Assembly: GCA_963924555.1 (NCBI GenBank)
Contig: OZ004584.1
Coordinates: 6,695,001 to 6,759,000 of the forward strand
Direction: 5' to 3'
Origin: Crambe crambe
Lineage: Eukaryota > Porifera > Demospongiae > Poecilosclerida > Crambeidae
DNA: 64,000 bases
The translations under genes were made by a program, and so were the position numbers. Numbering within the stretch: position 1 is the stretch's first letter; each line of letters begins with the position of its first letter. The notes beneath the pieces were generated by a model. The model saw only the letters and a list, made by a program, of their open reading frames with translations. It made no database searches and was not told the DNA's origin. This document shows positions 1-13,359 of this stretch, in pieces.

Positions 1-470
1 GCAAGGTGCAGAGGAATTGACAATATCTCATGAAGAACACAACTCCAGTTCACCACCAACAACACAGCAACGATGATAACAACTAAAATGGCAGAAAACT
101 AAAGGCCATCTACAATAATTATACAGATTAGTTTATTTTTCAGCTTAAGAATTGCTACTTTCCTTGTATCTGGACAAAGAACACATCACCAAAGATTGTG
201 GGATCATTACTGAAATTAAAGAGATTACGTCTTTCACATCAGATTTCTGAAATGTTTTAGTACAGTTCATACATGTAGCATTCATTTTTAAAGTGTATAG
301 TGATAATTCCAGATTCGGTGGTATGATGAGATGTTATTTACTGTCCATGCAATGGAATAATCACCTATTGGTTTAAACTGACGATTGAATTCAGCCACCA
401 CAAATCACTTGTAATAACATGTAATTTTCTGTAACTAGTAACTATCATAGTTCTAGCTACAGTAAGCAAT
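1..470 (-). pseudogene. Ig-exon relic of a receptor gene, cut by the window edge
   Basis: Read on the minus strand, about 157-440 lines up with the first (Ig) exon of the receptor at 31132-39991: it keeps the stretches coding for FNRQFKPIGDYSI, WTVNNISS and FFVQIQGK. Relative to that paralogue it has small deletions and frame changes in the middle and no clean signal peptide, so the exon is not open end to end. The conserved exon-end motif TACAAGGAAAGT (minus strand, 157-168) is present. The rest of the gene would lie before position 1. I see no coding signal in 441-635, which separates this relic from the death-domain exon of the next gene. Confidence 0.6.
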
Positions 471-635
471 TTACTAATACATATATACTGTAGCAAAGAC
501 AATAATACACCATGCATTTTTTTTGTAGAATACTGTGTTTGAAATCATAACTTACAATAAGCGTAGACTATGGCAAATTGCTAGCTATATTAACTAACTG
601 ACTGTGCTGATGCAGAGTATTGTATTTATTATTGG

Positions 636-3600
636 TCAGCTTATTGAGTACTTTGATTTCAAATTATCGGCCACTTTCATTTCACTGATGTTCTCTAGAG
701 CTTCAATGATACCCTCCAGTTTGTTTCCAGGACGTTCAAAGTAAAACTCCAATGTGACTTCAAGGCATGTGACATTGCTTTCATTGTTGGTATAAATTTC
801 ATCTTCAAGGTCTTCATCGATTCCAATTTGTTTTGCAAACTCACTCCATTTGTCAGCGATGGGAATGAGATCTTCAATAACATCTGCAGCAGTTGAAGGC
901 TTTGGTACAATTACTGTAATATAAATAACAATAATGAGCATATGTACATATAGCTAAGTTTTCATAAACATCTGCAAGGTATTCTAAACACCCCCCTCTC
1001 CTCTTTGTAGCTCATAAACAAAGAGTATAGCTACCCCATTTTAATTATTAATAATCATGCAAGACTGCAAGGCTCAACTTGTAGCCTTATTTTCTTTTCT
1101 TCATTGTGGTAGCAATGTATACTTGGCTAGCTACTAGCCATTACTTTTAGCTTGCTTTGTTGGAATCTGTGGTGGCACATCAAGTTTCAACTTTGAAGGA
1201 ACTACATCTGAGTAGACCACTTTTTCTGGTGCTATGATCCCAACAATCGGAGATGAACGCAAGAGGTTTAGTTGAGCATATGTTGCACTCTATAGTATGA
1301 ATCATTGAATCATGCATCACCATTAGTCAATATTGCTAGCTCTACCTCACTGATCAAAGAATCTTTGGTTGTATGACACACTTTTTCATTGCTAGGTGAA
1401 GCATGTGGTACAGGGTCATCGTGGGTATGCACATTCTGCAAAATGAAGTAAAACCATAACTAACAATTCAGTCCCAAAGAGCCACTATGTATGTAGCTAT
1501 AGCTACATAAGCCAAATATTATTAATTGTAATGACAACAAATACATAGCTATATATTTGATGAAAAACACTTTGCTTCAACCTCCAAGTTAGGAACTCTT
1601 TTGGTAGCATAATTTAGTGGATCAGTGGGTAACTGGATGAGGGGAATATGTTGACATCTGCAGTCACTAGCACCTTCTGCTTCATGAACTGGAGTTTGTA
1701 GCTGTGGCAGGGTGGGGGGAGAAGAATGTTATTGATGGCTCACATGTGTTAGTTGAAATCATCCACTCACGGCAATTGGATATACGTACTTTGCCTGTTG
1801 CCATTGATCGAAAATAAGTAATTTGTAAGTAGCTAGTTCACATGCACAAATGCACAGTTGTTTGTATTCACAATCACTAGCTAAATATCAGTAATGAAGG
1901 AGTATGAAAAGCTTTCTTTGTATGTTGAACTTTACATATAGGTACATGTAGCTATATACCTCATTCCCAGTATTTTCAGTGAGTACATCTGAGCTTGGAG
2001 CACTGAGTCCTCTTGGTAAGATATCATCATACACAAGCTCGTCTGAGGTCATACCACTTGATGCCTCCTCTTCAGGTGGATTCTATATAAATTAGCTATA
2101 CCTTTCACCATCTGGTTTTAGTCACAACAGACTCATACCATGAAATCTGAGTATATATTGTCCTGTAAAAAGAACAATACTTTCGTGACTATACATGACT
2201 GAGATTACTTTGTACGTACCTCATGAAATTGTACTTCAAATTCACCTACAGCATAAGGACTTAGTGCATATAATATATGTATAATGATTATAGTTGGCTA
2301 TGTAATTTTACCATTATGTTCTCTTCGTCTCTTTCTGTAGTGGCAGCAGAAACCACAGCAAGATAGGATGATGATTGTGAAGAGCATGCATACTGGTTGA
2401 GTGTAGCTATAGTAAAATGTAATTACAGCCATTCTGATCTTTCTTACCAACAGCTAACGCTGCAATAACTGCTGTAACTTTGAGGTTCAGATGTACTCCA
2501 TTGTCTGTTCACAGACTCAGAATAATGAGTATACGTAGCTAGCTAGCTAGCCATAGGTGCCATGCATGTAAGTAATATCATGGACTGAGACATCACAAAA
2601 AAATGGGGGGTGGGGGGGGGGGAGGGGGAGGGGGAGGGGGAGGGGGGTCATACCTGAAGTTGATGTAATGATTTCAGAAATAATTCTAGTTGGTTCAGGT
2701 TGAGTCATGCTAGTTGGTTCAGGTTGAGTCATATTTTCACATTTTTCAGTTGGGATAATGAAGAGGTGATTGGACACATTCTCATTATCCATATATTCGA
2801 TGTATATGGTATAATTTGTGGATGAAAAAAGACAACCACAGTTGTCACTGTGGAACTCAAATCCAGTGACATTCATGTCATTTAGTGAGCAGCAGCAGCA
2901 ATTTGTTTCATTGTGATGTGCTTTGATATGTACAGTAACTCCTGAGGCCAGTGAGTAGGGAGAGATCTCCTGTGCATGCATTGATCAGAAAATAAAAGGG
3001 TTATAGCTATCTATTATTATTAGCTATGCTCAGTTAATTGTAATTGGGTAAAGGGATAAAAAATTATAGCAACTAGCTATAAGTTGCTTTCAGTTGGCTA
3101 TAGCTACAAAGTAGGACTATTTTTAAATAACATATGGCCTCTGTATAGCTACATACGATTCATTACGTTGCAAAAAAAAGAAAAAAAAAGAACCAATTTC
3201 ATCTGAGTTACAGTTTGCAACAACTGTGACTGCATGTTATTCTAAATTCTCTTCTATAATAATAATATAGCAATACCTTACAATAGGCACACAGTTCCCT
3301 CCCTCCCTCCCTCCCCCCCCCCCCCCCCCCCCCCCCCCAGCAATAGCTACTATACCATCAATAGCTACTTCCAGCTAAATGGAATCAATATACTATTATT
3401 AAACAGCTGATTATTATTGCATGGTTATGTTAATTTTGACATTATATGTACAATGTATTAGAGACGTTGTTTAAAACTTACTGGTAATAGATTTACTTCA
3501 ATATGAGACTTGCAAATCTTGACTGCTGCATTGAGAAGAAAACCTTAATACATGTAACACATACATATAGACATAGCTAATATAAAATACACCAGTGGCT

Positions 3601-4420
3601 CGCATTGGCCTATTATTGCATGCAATGCGCTACCTTGCCCCTTAAAAATAACTTACAAGGAAGAATTGTTGCATTTATGGGTGCACTAGGAGCTCCTAGA
3701 CCAACTACATTCATTGCTGTAACAATGAACTGATACTGATTGAGGTCACTGATAATCATGGAGTACATGTCAGGATTGATATTCATAGTGTACTGATGTG
3801 CATCAGTGCAATGATCAGCAGAATCATTAAGTTGAATAGTTCTTCCCCCTGTGATTTCATATACATCCACACAGAATGTCATGTCTGGGTCAGTGTTAGT
3901 GATATCCAGGGAGAAAGGAGGTTGCCAAGTCAGGGTGATAGACCAGGGGGTACAGTTGATGGAGACCTCTAGGTCTTTAACACTCTCTAGTAATCCTGCA
4001 TGGGATGATCCTATAATAACATGATTTACTAGCTAAATTTGTATACTTTCCTTGTATGTGAAGAGTATGCAGATTACCGAAAGCAGGAGGTTCAGTCAAG
4101 GAGAGAAGACTAACTCTAACACACTGAACTAGTGAGTTATTCAGTGAAGTACTGCAGTCTAGGAATAGCAAAGGAAGTCTTGATGATAAATTTGACCTGG
4201 CTCCTTCAACACTGATAGAGGAGACATTGTTAATTTTCCATTCAAAGCCATAAAGCCCTCTAGGGTTCCCTGGTGGTGTTGGTGCTAAGAGACATCTGAA
4301 TTCAATTGTTTGATTCAGGCCACAGACAACCTCATCACTTGAGAATGAGGTGATTCGTCCTACGAGCTGAATCACTGCAGCTATAATGATATTAAACTTC
4401 TTGTTACTACTTCTTGACAT
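636..4420 (-). CDS. Ig-FN3 receptor with ITIM-like tail and death domain (copy B)
   Basis: Multi-exon type I membrane receptor. Exons read leftward. Signal peptide and Ig domain are at about 4051-4420, starting MSRSSNKKF, with Cys pairs in EVVCGLNQ, RCLLAP and VQCVRV. FN3 is at about 3655-3993 (WQPPFSLDI and NQYQFIVTAMNVVGLGAPS). A Cys-rich third domain lies at about 2655-2970 (CCCCSLND), with a repeated TQPEPT stalk. The membrane segment is at about 2325-2420 (VCMLFTIIILSCCGFCCHY, then RKRRR). Cytoplasmic exons lie at about 1955-2085, 1600-1700, 1350-1440 and 1137-1290. They contain LVYDDI, ATYAQL and VVYSDV; the last two tyrosines are 22 codons apart. The last exon, 636 to about 914, codes a death-domain-like fold (LIPIADKWSEFAKQIGI, ending KVADNLKSKY). 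Such tails recruit SH2 phosphatases in vertebrates and death domains bind other death domains; coupling here is inferred. Exon edges are approximate. No break seen. Confidence 0.75.
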
Positions 4421-4788
4421 GACAGGTAAACTTAGCTACAAGCAAAAAATATGACCGTACTGTACTACTATACTGCGCATGTGATGCATGTCATTCTTCT
4501 CTGTTGATCTTTACCAGCTGTAGCGAGTTTTTTTGTCCACAGCCTAACCATTTTTTGGTACTTGTTCTTGAATGATAAAGCAGACTTTCGTTTTTCAGTA
4601 GTTAATTTATTGATATCATAACTATCTATTATAATATATGACTGTATTACTTAAACAGAATTATAGTTGATTTACAAAGTCTTTGGAGATTTTCCCTTGC
4701 AGAATAAATTTATGTAAATATTAAGTCAAATGAAATGATTGAGTCAGGATATTGTACACACTGAAATTGAAAGTTATTGTGTTGATGG

Positions 4789-7700
4789 CTATGTTTCACA
4801 GTACTTTCTATACAAGTAATTTGCCACCTCCAATTCTTCCATGCTTTTCAGAGCGTTGATAATATCAGCCAAGCTCTGAGAGTGAAGTAATTCAATGGTG
4901 ACCTTTAGGCATGCTTTATTAATATTGGTAGGCTCTCCAGTGAATTCAAGGACACTTTCCGTATCAATTCCCATTTTTCCAGCAAATTCCCTCCACTTGC
5001 AAGCAATAGGGGAAAGATCATGGAAGAGATCAGCCACATTTAGAGTTGCAGCATTCTGAAGACTTTCTGATAACAATATCATAATGATTATTATTGTTAT
5101 GGCTGTAGCTAGCTTGGAATTCAGTTGGCATACCATCCCACCCATAGACAGCTGTATGGGCCAGGTATAAATTTGAAATAGAGACAAAAGCTTATCATTG
5201 CTTCAGGATTTAGCTAACTCTGATAAGCTGTGATGGCAGTCAGCTGATAGGCAAGTACTATAAAGCTGCAGATTATCTTCTTTTTTTTTTACCTTGTTTC
5301 CATTGGGACTCTTTAGGGATGATATTTAAGTAAATTGGCCCATTAGCTGATGGCTTCCTAATGTTTGGTGGAATCTCAGCATAGGAAGGCTATTCAGTAT
5401 AAAGAATATAGAATGCACAATAAGAAATGCAGTAGCTACCTTAGCTAATTGCTTCAAAGTTACATGCATGGCAATCTAAAAAAAAAACCACCAATGATTA
5501 GCTATAGCTAGCTTCTTCAATCCTAAGAGTTGTTTTCTTTCTACATATACAGCTTATGAATAATATTATTATCTACACCTCAATGTCATTTGTGACAACA
5601 GCATACGCAGTGTTTTCATAGGTGCATAAACTTTTATCATGATGACTGGCAACAGTTGGTAGATGACTGCACTTTCCTCCTGTTGGCAATGATTCAAGCT
5701 ATAATTATGAGTTATAATAATTATTATGGCTATTACTGTACAGCTACATTATAATTGGGGTTCAGGACCAGAATACATGTCAGCAGAGACTATATAGATA
5801 GCAACCCCAGGGGAGCATTTTAGCCTATATGGTCTCCCTGCAGCATGGTCAACATGCATGACTGTAGTCAATCCCGTGACTAGTTTGATAAGTGACGTAC
5901 CACTGGTCTTCTTCTTTTTGTAAATGCTGGCTCCAACGAGTGAGAGAATGAGTACCACAATACTCAAAACTGTATAAGGCATTATATACTTGTGAATAAT
6001 CATATTGCTAGCTATAGCTAGTAGTTATAAAATTAATATTAAAGCAAGCTGCATGCTGCCATGATACTTGAGGAGATAGCTACTGAACAACTCTTCAAGT
6101 GGCTCTATAACAGGGAATGAGGAGGGGATCGGAAGGGGGGGGGGGAAACGTTCCTCCAAGGAGCACAAGCATGCTGATGTATCTTTACCAGCTATGGCAG
6201 ATGTTACACTTGAGCCTATAATAATATTAATATCAGCTCCTTCATCTGAATAATTATAGGATAATAATAAACATACAGGTAATTCATGCTATCAAATTGT
6301 TTACTTGTATTGAATCTGTTCAGTGTTGATGCATTTACATCAAGATCAATGTTAGTAGTTCCAAGTTGAGTTACGTTTTCACAACTTTCAGTTGTGATGA
6401 TGAAAAGACGATTAGATACAAGTTGGCATTCCATAATTTTAATGAATATGGTATAATTTGCTGAAGGAATAATGCAGCCACATTTTCCACTATTCAGAGA
6501 AATGTTTGTGTTCTTGATTCTGCAGATGCATTCTGTGTCACTTTCATAGGCTATGATATGTATATAAACTCTTAATTCTGAAAGTAGCAAGTTAGGAGAA
6601 GTCACCTAAACATCATAATTATAATTATGTAGCTACTGTCATCAATCGAGTTATTAAAATTAAGTCATATGATGAACTTCGTAGTGAAATAAACTATGCT
6701 TTCATGCAGCAGACTTTATATAACATTTAATGGAGCAACAATCAACTTAACTGATTATGTTTTTACTAGCTATAAATAGGAAGGTCAAAGTCAAAATTAA
6801 TACAGAATCATAGGAAGGATGTTTCTTATTAGCTACTCACAAAATACACAGCTACACAGCACAATCAAACATCAAATCCACTTAATTAATTAATTAAGCA
6901 ACTACAGTAACTTTCCATGGTACATAATTTTTGCCATGATATAACTCTGATAGCTAGAGATTAACAAAAATTAGGCACTTACTAGTGATGCATTCACTTC
7001 CACCTGAGAGTTACATATCTCTGCTCTTGCATTGAGGAGACTTGGATTGAAACCTTCATTGTTATAAATTTAGGATTATAGCTATAAAGTTGGTTGGCCC
7101 CATGCTAATCTTACAAGGAAGAAGTGTTGCATTTATGGGTGCACTAGGAGCTCCTAGACCAATTACATTCATTGCTGTAACAATGAACTGATACTGATTG
7201 AGGTCACTGATAATCATGGAGTACATGTCAGGATTGATGTTCATAGTGTACTGATGTGCATCAGTGCAATGATCAGCAGAATCATTAAGTTGAATAGTTC
7301 TTCCCCCTGTGATTTCATATACATCCACACAGAATGTCATGTCTGGGTCAGTGTTAGTGATATCCAGGGAGAAAGGAGGTTGCCAAGTCAGGGTGATGGA
7401 CCAGGGGGTACAGTTGATGGAGACCTCTAGGTCTTTAACACTCTCTAGTAATCCTGCATGGGATGATCCTATAATAACATGATTTACTAGCTAAACTTGT
7501 ATACTTTCCTTGTATGCGAAGAGTATGCAGATTACCGAAAGCAGGAGGTTCAGTCAAGGAGAGAAGACTAACTCTAACACACTGAACTAGTGAGTTATTC
7601 AGTGAAGTACTGCAGTCTAGGAATAGCAAAGGAAGTCTTGATGATAAATTTGACCTGGCTCCTTCAACACTGCTAGAGGAGACATTGTTGATTTTCCATT

Positions 7701-7866
7701 CAAAGCCATAAAGTCCTCTAGGGTTCCCTGGTGGTGTTGGTGCTAAGAGACATCTGAATTCAATTGTTTGATTCAGGCCACAGACAACCTCATCACTCGA
7801 GAATGAGGTAGTTCGTCCTACGAGCTGAATCACCGCCGTAGCTAAAATGACACTTCTTAGCATCAT
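4789..7866 (-). CDS. Ig-FN3 receptor with tyrosine-motif tail and death domain (copy C)
   Basis: Sister of the gene to its left, same strand, with almost identical Ig and FN3 exons, so a recent tandem duplicate. I choose the start at 7866 because MMLRSVILATAVIQLVG makes a good signal peptide; the frame is open further upstream to 7977 but that part is not shared. Ig is at about 7508-7866, FN3 at about 7110-7460, and the third extracellular domain at about 6300-6605. The membrane exon at about 5750-6003 contains YTVLSIVVLILSLVGASIY followed by KKKK. Tail exons at about 5575-5695 and 5290-5400 carry TAYAVV, PSYAEI and PIYLNI, looser versions of the ITIM pattern. The death-domain exon, about 4789-5068, reads LFHDLSPIACKWREFAGKMG and ends ELEVANYLYRKYCET. 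Unlike its sister, the tail motifs resemble those of the plus-strand gene at 10.2-13.4 kb, suggesting tail exchange between paralogues. No break seen. Confidence 0.72.
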
Positions 7867-7979
7867 TTCCCTCGGAATATCTCTCAGCATACTGACACGA
7901 CCTTTATCTATTTTAGCTACATTACTGCGCATGTGTACGGAGCCTAATATTAAAACCCTTTGCCCAAAAGCGTGCAATT

Positions 7980-10196
7980 TTGCACATTAGTCGTTTAAAT
8001 GGGAAAACTCGCTTAAATAGATGTAAAATTGGAATTGGCGGCATTTGGCGGCCTTATCTATCTCAAAAAATCTCTGAGAACAATAGAGCGGTCAAATCGG
8101 AACTTTGAAGTGATGAGTCATAAGTGGTTTTGCTTTGATCAAGCTTTGATCTTTGCTTTCAACACTTTTTTTTTTCTTTTTTTTTTTTAAGAAGACTTCA
8201 ATTCATATCCACGCCCGCGCGACGAAGTGGGCTCATTTTAGAGAAAAAGATAACATGGCGGTCAGTAGTGTTTGTGAAGGTTGTTCTCTCTTCAGACTGG
8301 CATATGGTGAGCGCTTAGCCCATTGTGTGAAGCTATAACCCTCCCTACTGGATTTAGAGTTTTTTTTTCAATTGCTCGATATGTTCTGTCTACTTTTGGG
8401 AAGTTTTATTGAAGGAGTTCGAGTTGCTTGAATGAGGAGTGACATGCTTCAAGTCTCTGTGGTTGGAGTTTACAGCCTCAGACACAAAACTTTGGTAAGC
8501 AGTATTAATGCATAACTCATTAGCTATGATATGAGCTGATAATTTTTACTATAGACTGTTTAAACGATGGAGAAAATCACTGCCAAACGAACTGGCATGA
8601 CTACTGAATGTGAACTGGAGAGCATATCCAAAAATTCATCGGCATTAAGGATACTGGAACACCTGCAGCTTCTGCTGGAAGGATGAGTCAGTGTAGGACA
8701 TTCCTTGTGCTGTTTTAGAATGTGTCAGTGCATTGTGCGTCACATGTTAGTAAGCCTCAAAGCCGATTGTATTATTCAAGTAGTGCCAAATGATGTGTGG
8801 GTTCCTCACCAAGCCTGGGAGCTAGAGAGCATGTTGCACATGGTAAGGGATTGAGTATTAATGTTACTAATGAGTGGTAATTACACGAAGCAAGAAGTTC
8901 ACTAACTGGTGTTTCAGTGAGTACATTTTGGCCACTGTGAAAGTAATGATGCTGGTTTCACCATGTGATGGTGACAGGTCTATCACAATCCTTTACCATG
9001 CATGCATGGGTTTAGTTGTTTATGTAGCCATCTCTGACCCAGTGTACCCCCGGATGTTGTTATATATAATACATATCAGTATGTCCTCTAGCTCTTGTTG
9101 TGGTAGTGTTGTATATTTTTATTGCAGATTTTCCTTTGCAGCTTTCTCAATTTATATGATGGCTTGGAGCAGAGGCAACATGTCAAGAGCTCATTTCACT
9201 CATATCCAGCTGTAAAGTCATTTCGCTGGCTTAGCTACCATAGCTAGGCTAACCATAGCTGGAGGCATATCATGTTTAATGTTATTTAATACCCACCACA
9301 TTCACTTCACTATCTAATTCAGGTTATTCCTACCATTCCTATTATCACCACACATGCAAACACACCATGTACACTAAGTATCCATTATTATTGTTTTGAT
9401 TAGCTATAATCTTTTATTGCCGTTTTATGAACTTATTGATGTTTCCTCCCATCGATTTTCTACTTTATCTAATGCAAGACACAATTGAAAAGTGTTTTGT
9501 ATTGAATATCTACTCCTTAAAAGCAGCATTCTGACCTTATTGACTCTCAAATTGTTATAAACAAGGAATGTCCGGAAATAATAGTTTTTGTAACTCTTGG
9601 TCACAGTGGCTGCACTCTTGTAGATCTCCTCTTTGAAATGTGTCTGGTGGTTAAGCAACCTGTTAGTTCTTGGTAACCAAGGTCAGCTGGAATTTGGATG
9701 CTGCGTTATCAAGTTATGTAATTTCCTATTAATGACATTTATTTCCTGCTCAGCTAAAAATATTCATTCGTCACGATTAACTCCTTCCATATATGGAAGT
9801 CGCCTGCCGCGTGCGTATTGACTGGATGCATGGGGGAAGTGCGCTAGACCTTGTAGCCACGCCCACATTCTAGCCGTGCAGTTCAGCCGTAAGTTATTGT
9901 TCCGCGTATACACGTATTGCTCATGCGCGCAGTAGAGCGCGCACGTTTGGTTTCACACATATACAGCTCTTTTGGGGAAAGCCCGTGGTGAATGATGAAG
10001 ACAGAACCTTTGAGACAAACAACGAAGCAATAATACAATAATTATAATAACCTCCACTTGTGGTGTCTTCTTGGACAGGAAACTAGGATTCTATAAATAG
10101 TGGCCTTAGCAGCGGAGCGCACTGTGATATATTTGCTATTAATATGAAGGAATATTAAACTTCCAGGATCTTGCTAAATTCCTCATGAAATGATTT
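7980..10196. other. Intergenic region between two divergent receptors, no gene supported
   Basis: This 2.2-kb stretch separates the starts of a minus-strand and a plus-strand receptor and so should hold both promoters. It includes a pyrimidine tract near 8165-8190 and a GC-richer patch at about 9790-9960 with several GCGC and CACGC words just upstream of the plus-strand gene. Several open frames of 60-113 codons cross it, but none has a recognisable domain, splice-site support or a paralogue in the window. I see no promoter element I would name. Confidence 0.5.
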
Positions 10197-10256
10197 TTGA
10201 GCACTCGCGTGGGTGTTAAATTCTGGGGGTCACGTGATCTATATTATGGGGCCGGA

Positions 10257-13200
10257 ATGGCGAAGCACAAGATGAAGAAAACGTTTTGCGTTATGATATA
10301 CATGTATTTGCTATTAATCTGTTTTACTGAAGGAGATTCAGAAGTTATTGGTGGTCTAAATGAAATGGTTCTACTCAACTGTAGTTTAGACCCAGATCCA
10401 GTAACTGGGTTAGTCATTCAATGGAAAATCAACAATTTACTCTCAGATACCCTCGAAGGAGTTGTGACAGAAAATAGATTACTCTATATAAACTGTTCAG
10501 AAATGTATAACAACTCTAGAGTTCAATGTGAGAGAGTGAATATTCTTGATTCAAGTCAACATTTTCTGGGTGATGTGTATAACCTTCAGATACAAGGAAA
10601 GTTGATGTAGCTAGTATGCTGATGTTTATTTTAATAATAATTATTATAGGATTGCTTGATGAAGTGAGAGAAGTGAATGTTTCCATCAACTGTTCCTCCA
10701 TCACCCTGACTTGGCAGCCTCCCTTCTCCCTGGATCTCCCTAACACTGACCCAGACATGACATTCTGTGTGGAAGTGTACAATGTATCGGAGGGAGAGAG
10801 GACTCCACTTCACCACCTTGGACGATGCTCCATCGTGACTCCTCACTACATAATACCTACCAACAACTCTGGACTGATGCTTCATTATCAGTTCATAGTC
10901 ACAGCAGTGAATGTAGTAGGTCGAGGGGCTCCCAGTAATTCAACTGAAATAACATATAATTATGGTAATGTCTATCAGATTCATATATTCTTTATGTCAT
11001 CATGCAAAATACATAGGAATATGGCTTCATGATGCAAGATGGATAAAGCTGAATCTTGAATTGCTGCTGCTGAATATATCTTTGGTACACATGCAGCTAT
11101 ATAGTTGTTTTATTTTATTTTATTTTTTCGTATAGGTAACATCAGTATGCATTCTAGAACTGACTGTCTACTTTGATTGTCACGATATCGATAGTGACAC
11201 AGATTGCAGCTGCCCAGTACAGGCAACCCCTGAGTTGAATCAACTACAATACCTCATTTTGAATAACAAGAGTAGCTGTAGTAGATGTCTCGATGCATCT
11301 GTAAATTGCACAGTTCATGTGGAAACTGATGATGGAGCTTTATCTAATAGTCTTACTGTGATTCATTTCCCAATAGAAAGCAATAATGAATCAACCTATT
11401 TGGTGATATTGCAATCAAGTTAGCCACACTGAGTTAAAGTTTTAAAAAATCTGTTCAGCATGATTGTTTTGTTATTATAGACTCTACTACTAGTACCCCT
11501 TCAAATGCAGATGCAACACTTACAACACCAATAGGTATCTTGGAGCTATTATAATATAGCTATAATGTATTATCTTCTACATTATTATCCTTCTTCCAGT
11601 ATCGAGCATCACAGTGTTTATTCTGCTACTATCCAGTACATCATTATGTTTCTCCTTTTGGTTGCAATACAAGAGGAAAAGGAAGGTATAACTATGGCTT
11701 TTTTTTATCTCAGCCAAGACACAGTGCCAGGATGAATGTCATGTACAGTTAGTACATGGTTACATATGTGGTACGTCTTCAAGTTTCACACGTATGCACT
11801 ATCATCACAAAAATTAATTGCATAGCTTTGTATAGCTATTATACTTTCTAGGAGTCTAAACGTCCAGAAATGGCTTTCAGATGCCTGTGACTTCAGGATT
11901 ATAAGTTGAACTGTGCAGAACCATCATAGTGAAAGTGAAGTTTAGAACATAGCCAAACAAAACTTACTTTTAGCTGACCACCTATAGCTTGCCTGACTCT
12001 ATGATCTTTTATCTGAAACCAGAGAGTAAGCTATGAATAGCAAAAGAATATGAAATACCGGTCAAATCGTGCTAACTCCCTCGTAGTAATGAATTGTGGC
12101 ATTTCTCTAGCGTGCCGGCCTTCAATAATTATTGTTGTAAGAAAATGAGTACAGTAGTCCCAGTCAAGAACATGCACTTGGAAGCAAGACTATGGACTGT
12201 CTAAAGGTGACTCACAGGCAACCTGTGACTGATTTTTGTAGTTATTTCAGGTTTTTTACAGTGATAGTTAATACCAAAATTGAAATGAATGTTGTGCACT
12301 CCTATAACAGAGCTCTGGATTTCAAGCCAGACTCCATGATCTACCACTTGCACCATCAGCTACTGAGATAGACACACATCAGAATAGTGCTTATGCTGTA
12401 ATCAAAAATGATGAGGTATGTGGCTAGCTATTAGCTATAATTATTATAATAGGTCTGTGCACCTCTAGCCTGACCATGCCTATGAGGAAGTTAAGGAGAT
12501 CACTCTTACAACTCCAACTGAAATAACCACACCCAATGATGTATTTATGGAGGAGAACACAACATCCAAAAAACAAGGTTGGCTACTCTTTAGCTAATTG
12601 AGTTAATTTTGGTGGGAGTTTTATTTGGCGTTTGTAGCTTTTGGCGGACATTATTATTGGCGGCGGCGTGCATTATTGCACACTCGTGCACTGTTCCCTC
12701 TCCTGATAGTTTGCTTGATCCTCTTCCCTTCACAATCTATCCTTTAACTGAGCTTCCGTCAAGGAAACACTCCCTTTCCTCCTTCTTCAAGAACTTTCGA
12801 AGAGCCATCACGATCGCAAAACAGCTGGAAATGAACTAGCTAGCTAATCAAGTAGTCTTGATCTCGAGCACGCAACTCATTACTCATTGCACGCGCACAA
12901 GATACACTTGAGCCCCACCCCCGGGCCCGGCCTCCCATAGCTATATATAGATATTAGCGGACATTATTATTGATGGTTCCAAGACAGACTGTCAAACCGT
13001 CAAATTTAATACATCGCCAAATTTAACTCATATACAGTAATATGCTAGTTATTTGGCATTCTAACTTTTTGATTTTTACAGAAGGAAGTGCATCAATTTC
13101 TGTTGTTAACCTGTTGAATGATCTTTCGCCAATTGCTTGTAAGTGGAGGGAGTTTGCCACTAAATTAGGAATTGTTGCAGAAAATATTCCTAAATTCACC

Positions 13201-13353
13201 AAGGATGACACTAATGAAGCATGCTTGGAAGCCACAGTTGAATTGTTTTTCACCATTAACTCTCATAAATTGGCTGATATTACTGATGCCTTGAAAAACA
13301 TGGAAGAATATGAAGTGGCTAACTATTTATCAAGAAAATATTCATGCAACTAA
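10257..13353 (+). CDS. Ig-FN3 receptor with ITIM-like tail and death domain (copy D)
   Basis: Best plus-strand copy. Start at 10257 or the in-frame ATG at 10272, which gives the signal peptide MKKTFCVMIYMYLLLICF. The Ig exon runs to about 10597 (ECSEMYNN-type core, VQCERVNI, YNLQIQG). FN3 at about 10650-10967 begins LLDEVREVNVSINCSS. The third extracellular exon at about 11145-11410 has a Cys-rich CSCPVQATPELNQLQYLIL start. The membrane exon at about 11600-11690 reads ITVFILLLSSTSLCFSFW followed by KRKRK. Tail exons at about 12310-12416 and 12467-12577 carry SAYAVI, a strict ITIM match, and HAYEEV. The death-domain exon 13081-13353 reads LLNDLSPIACKWREFATKLG and ends VANYLSRKYSCN. The intron before it carries a small inverted-repeat element. 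Function as an inhibitory or death-signalling receptor is inferred from domains only. No break seen. Confidence 0.78.
12598..13031. mobile_element. Short TIR element inside the last intron of receptor copy D
   Basis: The left end GAGTTAATTTTGGTGGGAG and the inverted right end GAGTTAAATTTGGCGATG are similar over about 30 bp, with TTTGGCGG-type words inside both ends. Length is about 430 bp. No target duplication is clear. An open frame of 76 codons inside it (12609-12839) is not supported as a gene. Confidence 0.35.
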
Positions 13354-13359
13354 CAATGA

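Noticed and set aside
8153-9821. Several short open frames between two receptors
   Set aside because: No domain, paralogue or splice support; one is mainly a T-run.
12609-12839. 76-codon frame with a hydrophobic start
   Set aside because: Lies in an intron within a small inverted-repeat element; no second line of support.
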